DNA of 64,000 nt from Pseudonocardia abyssalis. Lineage in GTDB: Bacteria > Actinomycetota > Actinomycetes > Mycobacteriales > Pseudonocardiaceae. A program made the position numbers and the translations under genes. Positions 7,588-16,049 of this stretch are shown one piece after another; position 1 is the first letter of the stretch, and the number at the start of each line of letters is the position of its first letter. Location: NCBI RefSeq assembly GCF_019263705.2, contig NZ_JADQDK010000001.1, forward strand, positions 2,790,001-2,854,000, given 5' to 3'. The notes beneath the pieces were generated by a model, which had not been told where the DNA came from, made no database searches, and was given only the letters and a program-made list of their open reading frames with translations.

Positions 7588-8315
7588 GCGCCTCCGCGGC
7601 CGGTGCGGGCGGGGGGCACGATCAGGGTCGACAGGTACGGGCCCGGTTCGTCCGGGTCCAGGTCCGCGGCCGGGCGCACGTCCTCGTCGGCGAGGCCGAG
7701 TCCCGCGCCGTACACCGCTCCGTCGAGGCGGCCGGTCTCACGCAGGACCGCGAGGGTCTCGGGGAGCCTGCGCCCGAACTTGTAGGCCACCACGGAGTCG
7801 CCGCGGGTCAGTGCCTCGCGGAACAGGTCGGCACCCGCCGTCATCGGGAACAGCGACAGCGTCTCCTTCCCCTCGACGAGCGGGGTGCCGCTGCGGGCGG
7901 CGAGGTCCTGCATGGCGGTGATGCCGGGGATCAGCTCGACCGCCACCTCGCCGACGAGGTCGCGGACGGTGGCGGCGAGGTAGGTGAAGGTCGAGTAGAC
8001 ACAGGGGTCGCCGATCGTGGCGAAGGCCGCCGTGCCGCCGGGGTGCTCGGCGAACCAGCGCGCCACCTGCTCGGCCGCGGCGTCCCAGGCCTGCTCGCGG
8101 CGGGCGGTGTGTTCGCGGTCGTGCAGCGCGAACACCACGCGCTCGATGCGCCACGCCTCGGCGTAGAACAGGACGGTCTGCTCGGCGCGGCCCGTCTCCA
8201 GCGTGTCGGCGACGGGCACGAACACGACGTCGGCCTTGGCCAGCAGGTTCGCGGCCTTGACCGTGACGAGGTCCGGGTCGCCGGGGCCGACGCCCACTCC
8301 CACGAGCGTGCTCAT
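7581..8315 (-). CDS. cobI: Precorrin-2 C20-methyltransferase
   Basis: SAM-dependent tetrapyrrole methylase adding the C20 methyl during corrin synthesis. The 244 residues begin MSTLVGVGVGPGDPDLVTVK, the family GxGPGDPxLxT signature, followed by AFATIGDPCVYSTFTYL and VELIPGITAMQ typical of CobI/CbiL. The ATG (8315) overlaps the cobN stop as ATGA and the end overlaps cobT by GTGA, so all three are translationally coupled behind the cobN riboswitch. Confidence 0.95.
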   Translation of the reverse strand: MSTLVGVGVGPGDPDLVTVKAANLLAKADVVFVPVADTLETGRAEQTVLFYAEAWRIERVVFALHDREHTARREQAWDAAAEQVARWFAEHPGGTAAFATIGDPCVYSTFTYLAATVRDLVGEVAVELIPGITAMQDLAARSGTPLVEGKETLSLFPMTAGADLFREALTRGDSVVAYKFGRRLPETLAVLRETGRLDGAVYGAGLGLADEDVRPAADLDPDEPGPYLSTLIVPPARTGRGGAL

Positions 8316-11300
8316 TCCTGGCCCTCCAGGTCGCCCTCGAGCTCGAGGTAGGTCTGCTTGAGCCGGTCGAGCACGGCGTCATCGGGCTTGGCCCACATGC
8401 CGCGGTCGGCCGCCTCCAGCAGGCGCTCGGTGATCCCGCGCAGCGCCCACGGGTTCGACTTCTCCATGAACGCCCGGTTGGTCTCGTCGAACACGTAGCT
8501 CTCGGCGAGCTGGGTGTACATCCAGTCGTCGACGACGCCGGCGGTGGCGTCGTAGCCGAAGAGGTAGTCGACGGTGGCGGCGAGCTCGAACGCGCCCTTG
8601 TAGCCGTGCCGCTGCATCGCGGTGATCCACTTCGGGTTCACCACGCGCGCCCGGAACACCCGCTTGGTCTCCTCGGCCAGCGTGCGCGTCTTCACGGCGT
8701 CGGTGACGGCGGAGTCGCCGACGTACGCGGCGGGCGTGCGGCCGGTGAGCGCGCGGACCGTGGCGACCATGCCGCCGTGGTACTGGAAGTAGTCGTCGGA
8801 GTCGACGATGTCGTGCTCGCGGGTGTCCTGGTTCTTCGCCGCGACGGAGATGCGCCGGAACGACTGCTCCATGTCGGCGCGGGCCTCGCGCCCGTCGAGG
8901 CCGCGGCCGTAGGCGTAACCGCCCCACACGGCGTAGACCTCGGCGAGGTCGGCGTCGCTGCGCCAGTTGCGGGCGTCGATCAGCGGGAGCAGGCCGGCCC
9001 CGTAGGCGCCGGGCTTGGAACCGAAGATGCGCGCGGTGGCGCGGCGGCGGTCGCCGTGGGTCGCGACGTCGGTCTCGACGTGCTCGCGGAGGAAGTTGTC
9101 CGGCTCGTCGAGCTCGGCGACCGCGGCGAACGCGTCGTCGAGCAGCGCGATGACGTGCGGGAACGCGTCGCGGAAGAAGCCGGAGATGCGGACCGTGACG
9201 TCGATGCGGGGGCGGCCCAGCTCGGCGCGCGGCACGATCTCGAAGCCCGTGACGCGGCGCGAGGCCTCGTCCCAGACCGGGCGGGTGCCGATCAGGGCGA
9301 GGATCTCGGCGAGGTCGTCGCCCTGGGTGCGCATGGCGGACGTGCCCCACACCGTGAGGCCGACGCTGCGCGGGTACTCGCCGGTGTCGGTGAGGTGCCG
9401 CGCGATCAGGGAGTCGGCGAGCATCGTCCCGATCTCCCACGCGCTGCGCGACGGGATCGCCTTCGGGTCGACGGAGTAGAAGTTGCGGCCGGTCGGGAGC
9501 ACGTTGACGAGCCCGCGCGTCGGGGAGCCGGAGGGGCCGGCCGGCACGTAGCCGCCGTCGAGGGCGTGCAGGACGCCGGAGACCTCGTCGGTGGTGCGGT
9601 CCAGCCGCGGCACGACCTCGGCGCAGCCGAACTCCAGCACGGCGACGACGTCGGGGACCTCCTCCCCCAGCAGTTCTGCGCACACCGACGCACCACCGGA
9701 CCAGCCCCGCTCCTGCACGGCGGTGACCAGGGCCCGCCCGACGCCCTCGAGCACGTCGACGAGGTCGGCGCCGGTCCGCGAGGGCCCCGGGGCGACGGAG
9801 ACGAGCCGGGCGAGCCGGTCGGCGGACGCCTGCGGTGGCGTTGCAGTGGGGTGGCTCTGCTCCAACCCGGTTGCAGTGGAGCCACCCCACTGCGATTCGG
9901 GGGCGGGGGATGTGGGGGGCACTGCGGCGCCGGGGGTCGCGAGGAGCTGCTGCTCGTCCAGGCCCGCCCACGCCGCCAGCGCCGCGCGCAGGCCGGGCAG
10001 CGCGCGCTTCCCGCCCCACACCTGGGTGGCGCGCAGGATCGCGAGCACCAGGTTGACCTGGGCCTCCCCCTCCGGGACCCCACCCAGGATGTGGAGCCCG
10101 TCGCGGATCTGGACGTCCTTGACCTCGCACAGGTACCCGTCGATGTGCAGGACGAAGTCGTCGAAGTCGTCCTCGCCCGGCGCGGTGTCGACGTGCAGGT
10201 CGTGGTGCAGCTGCGCGGCCTGCACGACCTCCCAGATCCGGGCGCGGAGCGCCGGCATCTTGGCCGGGTCCATCGCCTGGACGGTCGCGTACTCGTCGAG
10301 CAGCTGTTCCAGCTTCGCCATCTCGCCGTAGGTGTCGGCGCGGGCCATCGGCGGCACGAGGTGGTCGACGACGACGGCGTGCCCGCGGCGCTTGGCCTGC
10401 GTGCCCTCACCGGGGTCGTTGACGATGAACGGGTACACCAGCGGCAGCTCGCCCAGCACGGCGTCCGGCGCGCACTCCGCCGACAGCCCGAGTCCCTTGC
10501 CCGGCAGCCACTCCAGCGTGCCGTGCTTGCCCAGGTGCACCACCGCGTCGGCGCCGAAGGAGTGCTCCAACCAGCGGTACGCGGCGAGGTAGTGGTGCGA
10601 CGGCGGCAGGTCCGGGTCGTGGTAGATCGCGATCGGGTTCTCCCCGAACCCGCGTGGCGGCTGGATCATCAGCATGACGTTGCCGAACGTGAGCGACGCC
10701 AGCACGATGTCCGACCCGTCGACGTAGAGCGAGCCCGGCGCCTCCCCCCAGTGCTCGCGGATGCCGTCGGTCAGCGTTGACGGCAGGGAGGCGAACCAGC
10801 GCTCGTAGTCGCTCAGCGCCACCCGGGCCGGGGCCGCGGAGAGCTGCTCCTCCGTCAGCCACTCGACGTCGTGCCCGCCGGCGGCGATGAGGGTGTGGAT
10901 CAGCTCGTCGGAGTCCTGCGGGAACTCCCCCACCGCGTAGCCGGCCCGGCGCAGGGCGTTGAGCAGGACGACGGCGGACGCCGGGGTGTCGAGACCGACC
11001 GCGTTGCCGACGCGCGAGTGCTTGGTCGGGTAGCTGGACAGCACGACGGCGAGCTTCCGGTCCGCGACGGGCGTGCGGCGCAGCGACGCATGGCGCACCG
11101 CGAGGCCCGCGAGCCGGGCGGCGCGCTCCGGGTCGGCGCGGTAGACGGGCAGGTCGTCGCCGGGCGCGGTCTCCTTGAACGAGAACGGCACGGTGATGAT
11201 CCGGCCGTCGAACTCGGGGATCGCGACCTGCATCGCGGCGTCCATCGGCGACAGCGCGGCGTCGGAGTCGTCCCAGGTGGCGCGCGAGGTGGTCAGCGAG

Positions 11301-12049
11301 AGTCCCTGCAGGACCGGGACGTCGAGCGTCGCGAGCGCGCCCGCGTCCCACGCGTCCTCCTCGCCCCCGGCCGACGCCGACGACGCGACGGTCCCTCCCG
11401 CCGCGAGCACCGTCGTGACCAGCGCGTCGACGCCGGAGAGCAGCGCCATGAGCTCGGTGTCGGCCTGGCGCAGCGACGCGCAGAACACCGGCAGCGCGTT
11501 GGCCCCGCGCGATTCGATCGCGTCGCAGAGCGTCTCGACGAACGCGGTGTTCCCGCTCAGCGCGTGCGCCCGGTAGAAGACGACGCCGACGGTCGGCCGC
11601 CCGGGGTCCCGCACCCGGTCACCGAGGACACCGAACTCCGGCGTCGCCTCGGGCGCGGCGAACCCCTCGCCGGTGAGCAGGACCGTGTCGGAGAGGAAGC
11701 GGTGCAGCTCCCGCAGGTTCGCGGTGCCGCCCGCAGCGAGGTAGGCCAGCGCCTCCGACGTCACGCCCGCGGGCACGGTGGACGCGGCCATCAGCTCGGC
11801 GTCCGGGGCCGCCTCACCGCCCAGCAGCACGACGGGGCGACCGGAGGCGACGAGCGCGTCGACGCCGAGAGGCCAGGCCCGGCGCCCGCCGAGGAGGCGG
11901 AGCACGACGACGTCGACGCCGTCGAGCAGCGCCCGGAGTCCCTCCGGCTCCACCCGCGCGGGGTTCGCGGTGCGGTAGAGCGCGCCCGACCCTCTGGCGG
12001 CGAGCAGTTCGGTGTCGGCGGTGGACAGCAGCAGGACGACGGGCGCCAT
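8312..12049 (-). CDS. cobN: Aerobic cobaltochelatase large subunit
   Basis: Large subunit of the ATP-dependent complex that inserts cobalt into hydrogenobyrinate a,c-diamide; 1245 residues, normal size. Family segments include VVFYRAHALSGN, YPTKHSRVGNAVGLDTPAS, VVHLGKHGTLEWLPGKGLGL and the C-terminal NPWALRGITERLLEA. The start is ATG 12049, preceded by a GGAGGAGG site, just after the riboswitch; the frame stays open upstream through the riboswitch, but that part is not coding. Its AAA/VWA partner is probably the fused protein at 27195-29354. Residues about 716-737 (ESQWGGSTATGLEQSHPTAT) are an oddity: a linker made of an inverted repeat (9840-9893). Confidence 0.96.
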   Translation of the reverse strand: MAPVVLLLSTADTELLAARGSGALYRTANPARVEPEGLRALLDGVDVVVLRLLGGRRAWPLGVDALVASGRPVVLLGGEAAPDAELMAASTVPAGVTSEALAYLAAGGTANLRELHRFLSDTVLLTGEGFAAPEATPEFGVLGDRVRDPGRPTVGVVFYRAHALSGNTAFVETLCDAIESRGANALPVFCASLRQADTELMALLSGVDALVTTVLAAGGTVASSASAGGEEDAWDAGALATLDVPVLQGLSLTTSRATWDDSDAALSPMDAAMQVAIPEFDGRIITVPFSFKETAPGDDLPVYRADPERAARLAGLAVRHASLRRTPVADRKLAVVLSSYPTKHSRVGNAVGLDTPASAVVLLNALRRAGYAVGEFPQDSDELIHTLIAAGGHDVEWLTEEQLSAAPARVALSDYERWFASLPSTLTDGIREHWGEAPGSLYVDGSDIVLASLTFGNVMLMIQPPRGFGENPIAIYHDPDLPPSHHYLAAYRWLEHSFGADAVVHLGKHGTLEWLPGKGLGLSAECAPDAVLGELPLVYPFIVNDPGEGTQAKRRGHAVVVDHLVPPMARADTYGEMAKLEQLLDEYATVQAMDPAKMPALRARIWEVVQAAQLHHDLHVDTAPGEDDFDDFVLHIDGYLCEVKDVQIRDGLHILGGVPEGEAQVNLVLAILRATQVWGGKRALPGLRAALAAWAGLDEQQLLATPGAAVPPTSPAPESQWGGSTATGLEQSHPTATPPQASADRLARLVSVAPGPSRTGADLVDVLEGVGRALVTAVQERGWSGGASVCAELLGEEVPDVVAVLEFGCAEVVPRLDRTTDEVSGVLHALDGGYVPAGPSGSPTRGLVNVLPTGRNFYSVDPKAIPSRSAWEIGTMLADSLIARHLTDTGEYPRSVGLTVWGTSAMRTQGDDLAEILALIGTRPVWDEASRRVTGFEIVPRAELGRPRIDVTVRISGFFRDAFPHVIALLDDAFAAVAELDEPDNFLREHVETDVATHGDRRRATARIFGSKPGAYGAGLLPLIDARNWRSDADLAEVYAVWGGYAYGRGLDGREARADMEQSFRRISVAAKNQDTREHDIVDSDDYFQYHGGMVATVRALTGRTPAAYVGDSAVTDAVKTRTLAEETKRVFRARVVNPKWITAMQRHGYKGAFELAATVDYLFGYDATAGVVDDWMYTQLAESYVFDETNRAFMEKSNPWALRGITERLLEAADRGMWAKPDDAVLDRLKQTYLELEGDLEGQE
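9840..9893. repeat. Inverted/direct repeat embedded in cobN
   Basis: Perfect 15-bp arms GCAGTGGGGTGGCTC (9843-9857) and its complement (9879-9893). The word GTTGCAGTGG also recurs directly 30 bp apart (9840 and 9870). It is in frame and encodes a Ser/Thr/Gln-rich linker unlike the conserved enzyme around it. Confidence 0.8.
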
Positions 12050-12064
12050 CTTCGGCTCCTCCTC

Positions 12065-12250
12065 CGAGGGTCCGCGCCCTCGACTCGGGGTGATGACGGC
12101 AGCGAGTCTCCTGGCTCCCGGATCGACACGGTGCGCCCGACCTTCCCGCCTCTCGGCAGTGGTCACGACGGCTGGGCGGCCGCTCCCCGGTGACAGTGGC
12201 GGGACCGCGTCGGACTCGCACCGACTTCCTCCACTGCCGTCGGACACACA
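12065..12250 (-). ncRNA. Cobalamin riboswitch controlling cobN-cobI-cobT
   Basis: Reading the minus strand, the conserved core GTGCGAGTCC...GCGGTCCCGCCACTGT is followed by a B12 box, AGCCAGGAGACTCGCTGCC (12116-12098), close to the AGCCAGGAGACC consensus. Between the B12 box and cobN a hairpin CGAGGGcgcggaCCCTCG (12082-12065) abuts the GGAGGAGG ribosome binding site, which suggests control of translation initiation in addition to any transcriptional effect. Boundaries are approximate. Confidence 0.92.
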
Positions 12251-12382
12251 GGACCACACAGCACGGGCGGGGGTCAACGAGAGGTGCCGCACCGGCGGGT
12301 TTAGCGACGACCCGCCTTCGGGCACCCCCCGGAAACGGTTCACTCGTTCGAGTGTGTCGTCCGCCACACAGAGAGGTGTCCG

Positions 12383-12988
12383 GTGGAACCCACCGTGATC
12401 GTCCTGATCGTCGTCGTCGTGGTCCTCGTGATCGCCCTCGGCGTCGCCGGCGTCCTGCTGTCCCGTCGGAAGCGGTCCGAGCGCCTCCAGGAGCGCTACG
12501 GCTCCGAGTACGACCGCACCCTCGCCGAGACCGGCGACCCCCGCGAGGCCGAGGCCCGCCTCGTCGAGCGCGAGAAGCGCCACGCCTCGCTCGACGTCCG
12601 CGACCTGCGACCCGAGGAGCGCGACCGGTTCGACGCGTCCTGGGCCGCGATCCAGCGCGGGTTCGTCGACGACCCGGTGCACTCGCTGCGGCAGGCCGAC
12701 GGGCTCGTCGTGGAGATCATGCGCACCCGCGGCTACCCGGTCGACGACTTCGAGCGGCGCGCGGAGGACATCTCCGTCGAGCACCCCGACGTCGTCGCGC
12801 ACTACCGCGAGGCCCGCGCCGTCCGCGACGCCACCGAGCGCGGCGGCGTCGACACCGAGCGGCAGCGCCACGCCGTGACGTCCTACCGGTCGCTGGTGGA
12901 GGCCCTGCTGGGCCGGGACACCCGCCAGGCCGACCCCCACAGCAACGGCCGCCACCACAGCGCCAGCACCGAGGAGCAGAGCCGATGA
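12383..12988 (+). CDS. Membrane-anchored orphan protein, paralogue of next gene
   Basis: A 201-residue protein with an N-terminal membrane helix (residues 4-26, VIVLIVVVVVLVIALG) and a charged cytoplasmic part. Residues about 83-175 contain RFDASWAAIQRGFVDDP, LRQADGLVVEIM and a closing RHAVTSYRSLVEALLG. The next protein carries the same pattern at its C-terminus, so the two share a domain with no name known to me. Start GTG 12383 with GAGAGG upstream. It ends in an ATGA overlap with the next gene, implying co-expression. It diverges from cobN across the riboswitch region. Function unknown. Confidence 0.8.
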   Translation: MEPTVIVLIVVVVVLVIALGVAGVLLSRRKRSERLQERYGSEYDRTLAETGDPREAEARLVEREKRHASLDVRDLRPEERDRFDASWAAIQRGFVDDPVHSLRQADGLVVEIMRTRGYPVDDFERRAEDISVEHPDVVAHYREARAVRDATERGGVDTERQRHAVTSYRSLVEALLGRDTRQADPHSNGRHHSASTEEQSR

Positions 12989-14316
12989 GCACCCCCGACC
13001 GATCCGACGACCGACCCCGCGGCGGCGTCCGCGGCGTCATCGACGACCTGCTGGGCCGCAACGACGACGAACCGCGCCAGGACGAGCACCGGGCCGAGGA
13101 GCTGCGCCGGCAGCAGGACGCACAGCCGGCCGTCCCGGGCCAGACCGGGCCCGGCCAGGCACCCGACGCCGGTGTGCCCGACGCCGGTGTGCCCGGCCGC
13201 CCGCCGCAGGGCTCCGCCCTCCCGGGTGACCACTTCGGCACACCTCAGGGCCGGCCCCCGGCCCCGACGACCCCGCTGGCCGGCGGTCCCGCCGAGGCGC
13301 GGACCGAGCAGATCCGCGACGGCTCCGGCCCGGGCGCCGGCGCCGCGGGCGCGGCTGCGGCCGCCGGGATCGCGGGCGCGGGCGTGCCGGGCACGCGGCA
13401 GGGCGACGAGGGCCGGCCGGGCAGCGGTCACGTCACGGGCGACCGGCACCTCACCGACGACCGGAGCGGGAACGAGCGCCTCGACCGGGCCCCCGCGGGC
13501 GGCGTGGGCGACGCCGCCGGGCACCCGGGTGGACAGCAGGTGCAGAGCCGGGTCCAGGGCGGCCAGGCTCAGGGCGGCCAGATCCGAGACGACCGGGCCC
13601 CGGTCGGTCAGGTGCAGGGCGGCGGCCCGGTGCAGGGTGATCGATCCCTGAGCGGCCAGTCGCAGGGTGCTCAGACCCAGGATGCCCGGACCCAGGGCGG
13701 TCCCGTCCAGGGCGGTCCCGTCCACGGCGACCGGACGCCGGACGGACCGGCCTACGCCGGTCCCGCCCACTCCGCGCCGACCCACGCCGCGCCGACCCAC
13801 GCCGCACCGACCCACGACGGACCTGCCCAGCCCGGCACCGCCCAGCCCGGCACCGCCCGGTCCGGCGCGGGTCACGCCGAGCAGGACCACGCGGGATCGA
13901 CCCGTGACCACGACGCCGGCCGCACCGGCTCGGCCCCCGCCGCCGGAGCAGCCGTGGCCGCAGGCGCGGCGGGCTCCACGATCGGTTCCGCGGCCGAGGG
14001 CACCGCACCGCACCAGGCCGGATCCGGCATGGGTGACGACGCCAGCGGCCGCGAGCGGTTGTTCCCGCAGGACCGGGCACAGGAGTACGGGTCGCGCTGG
14101 GACGCGGTGAAGGGCGCCTTCGTCGACGAGCCGCGCCAGGCCGTCCGCCAGGCCGACGCGCTGGTCGGCGAGGTGCTCGACGAGCTGGAGCGCCTGTTCC
14201 GCGAGCAGCGCAGCGGGCTGGAGCACGGGCTCGACACCGACGACACGTCCACCGAGGACCTGCGCCTGGCCCTGCGCCGCTACCGCAGCTTCTTCGACCG
14301 GCTGCTGTCCCTGTAG
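12985..14316 (+). CDS. Orphan protein: long disordered repeat region plus shared C-terminal domain
   Basis: 443 residues starting at ATG 12985 (4-nt overlap with the upstream gene). Residues 1-350 are low complexity: Gly/Gln/Asp-rich with QGGQ- and GGPVQG-type units and short repeats such as THAAP and AQPGT; no fold is expected. The last 86 residues (from RLFPQDRAQEYGSRW) match the domain of the preceding protein: WDAVKGAFVDEP, VRQADALVGEVL and LALRRYRSFFDRLLSL. There is no signal peptide or membrane helix. The pair may form one complex with its membrane partner; function unknown. Confidence 0.75.
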   Translation: MSTPDRSDDRPRGGVRGVIDDLLGRNDDEPRQDEHRAEELRRQQDAQPAVPGQTGPGQAPDAGVPDAGVPGRPPQGSALPGDHFGTPQGRPPAPTTPLAGGPAEARTEQIRDGSGPGAGAAGAAAAAGIAGAGVPGTRQGDEGRPGSGHVTGDRHLTDDRSGNERLDRAPAGGVGDAAGHPGGQQVQSRVQGGQAQGGQIRDDRAPVGQVQGGGPVQGDRSLSGQSQGAQTQDARTQGGPVQGGPVHGDRTPDGPAYAGPAHSAPTHAAPTHAAPTHDGPAQPGTAQPGTARSGAGHAEQDHAGSTRDHDAGRTGSAPAAGAAVAAGAAGSTIGSAAEGTAPHQAGSGMGDDASGRERLFPQDRAQEYGSRWDAVKGAFVDEPRQAVRQADALVGEVLDELERLFREQRSGLEHGLDTDDTSTEDLRLALRRYRSFFDRLLSL

Positions 14317-14366
14317 CGCGTAGTCGTACGGATACCGGGCTCCGCGGGCGCACCTAGACTGCGGCC

Positions 14367-16049
14367 GTGGAGCCCGTACCCGTCGACCTGGGCATCCCCG
14401 GCCTCACCGGCGCGCGGGAGCTCGGCCGCGGCGGCTTCGGCTCGGTGTACGCCGTGCAGGAGCCGGAGTTCGGGCGCTCGGTCGCGGTGAAGGTCCTGCG
14501 GCAGCGCCTCGACGACGCCGCCGTGCGCCGGGCGTTCGCCCGCGAGTGCCAGGCGATGGGCGCACTGTCCGGGCACCCGCACATCGTCACCGTCCACCGC
14601 GGCGGCACGACCGGGCACGGGCAGCCCTACATCGTCATGGACCTGATGTCCGGTGGGTCGCTCGCCGACCGCGCCGCGACGCCGTGGCCGGAGGTACTCG
14701 AGACCGGGATCCTGCTCGGCGGCGCGCTGGAGACCGCGCACCGCCACGGGATCCTGCACCTCGACCTCAAGCCGGCCAACGTCCTCGTCTCCCGCTACGG
14801 CGAACCCAAGCTGGCCGACTTCGGCATCGCCCGCCTCCCCGGCATCGCCGAGACCTCCGGCGACATCCGCCTCAGCCCCGCCTACGCCGCGCCCGAACGG
14901 CTCGCCGAGGGCGCCAGCACCGTCCGCACCGACCTCTACGGGTTCGGCGCCACCCTGTTCACGCTGCTCACGGGCTCGTCCGCGTTCGGCCGCGACACCC
15001 CGGAGGAGCTGCTGGTGATGCTCGCGCGGATCGTCCGCGAGCCGGTCCCGGACCTGCGCACCCGCGGTGTGCACGACGCGGTGTGCCGGGTCGTCGAGCG
15101 GCTGATGGCCAAGGAGCCCGCGGAGCGGTACGCGTCCGCAGCCGACGCCGTCGCGGCACTGCAGGACGCGCAGCGCGCCACGGGGCAACCGGTCACCCGG
15201 GCCGTCGTCGAGGGGGCGGCGACGGCGGCGCAGGAGTCGGCGGCCCCGACCGACCTCGCCCTGGAACCGGCGCCCCTGACGGCCCGGTCCTCGTCGACCG
15301 CCCAGTGGCCCCCGGCGGTCCGGCCGGGGGCGGTCGCACCCTGGCCCACGTCGGCGCGACCGGTTCCGGCCGCGCAGCCGCCCACGGCCACACCCCGGCC
15401 CGCCGCGGTGCACCGGGCCCCGTCACCGCCGTGGCCGTCGACGGCCGCCGGGCCTGCACCCGCGCCGCGACCGTGGGCCGGAGCCGCACCCCCGGCACCC
15501 CCGGCACCCGCGAAGCGGTCGCGCCGCGGACCGCTGATCGGGATCGTCGCGGTCGTACTGGTCGCGGCGGTCGGCGTGGGCACCGCCGTCCTGTCGGGCG
15601 GGACCGGCGGGGCGATCACCCCGACGACGGACCCGGTCCCGACCTCGTCCGCCACCACCGCACCGCCGGTCGGCTCGGTCGTCGTCGCCCCGGGTGTGAG
15701 CGGGGCCGGGGTCCCGGCGGCCCTCGCCACGATGGACGCCTACGTCTCCTCGATCAACGCCGAGCGCTACGCCGACACGTTCGCCCTGTTCAGCAGCGAC
15801 TCCCGCACCGCGCAGAACGGCCTGCAGGCCTGGCTGGACGTCCAACGCCCCCGCACGATCAGCGACGCGCGGATCACGTCGGTGACCGCCGACGCGACGG
15901 TCGTGATGACCTTCACCAGCCGCCAGGCCCCCGCCGACGGACCCGGCGGCGACCAGGACTGCACCGAGTGGGAGCAGTCCTACACGCTGACCGGCCCGGA
16001 CCGGTTGATCCGCAGCAGCGAGACGCTCACCTCGCGGGCGTGTGCGTGA
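14367..16049 (+). CDS. Membrane Ser/Thr protein kinase with extracytoplasmic sensor region
   Basis: 560 residues. The kinase domain (about 1-270) has GRGGFGSVY, VAVKVL lysine, HLDLKPAN catalytic loop (HLD in place of HRD, with the catalytic Asp kept), DFGIA and APER. A Pro/Ala-rich juxtamembrane linker follows, then a membrane helix near residues 389-410, then an outside domain of about 130 residues (MDAYVSSINAERYADTFALF) resembling an NTF2/SnoaL-like fold. TAGACT at 14355-14360 lies 6 nt before GTG 14367, so the transcript is probably leaderless. The end overlaps convergent cobA by 23 bp. Confidence 0.9.
   Translation: MEPVPVDLGIPGLTGARELGRGGFGSVYAVQEPEFGRSVAVKVLRQRLDDAAVRRAFARECQAMGALSGHPHIVTVHRGGTTGHGQPYIVMDLMSGGSLADRAATPWPEVLETGILLGGALETAHRHGILHLDLKPANVLVSRYGEPKLADFGIARLPGIAETSGDIRLSPAYAAPERLAEGASTVRTDLYGFGATLFTLLTGSSAFGRDTPEELLVMLARIVREPVPDLRTRGVHDAVCRVVERLMAKEPAERYASAADAVAALQDAQRATGQPVTRAVVEGAATAAQESAAPTDLALEPAPLTARSSSTAQWPPAVRPGAVAPWPTSARPVPAAQPPTATPRPAAVHRAPSPPWPSTAAGPAPAPRPWAGAAPPAPPAPAKRSRRGPLIGIVAVVLVAAVGVGTAVLSGGTGGAITPTTDPVPTSSATTAPPVGSVVVAPGVSGAGVPAALATMDAYVSSINAERYADTFALFSSDSRTAQNGLQAWLDVQRPRTISDARITSVTADATVVMTFTSRQAPADGPGGDQDCTEWEQSYTLTGPDRLIRSSETLTSRACA

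Noticed and set aside
8606..10780. Very long open frames on the plus strand opposite cobN (and similar ones opposite cobQ, cobJ and the nitrate reductase)
   Set aside because: They are Arg/Ala/Gly-rich products of GC-rich third positions, have no family motifs and lie wholly under well-supported genes.
12050..12958. N-terminal extension of the cobN frame by about 300 codons
   Set aside because: It runs through the cobalamin riboswitch and the divergent orphan gene; the conserved CobN start and a good ribosome binding site are at 12049.
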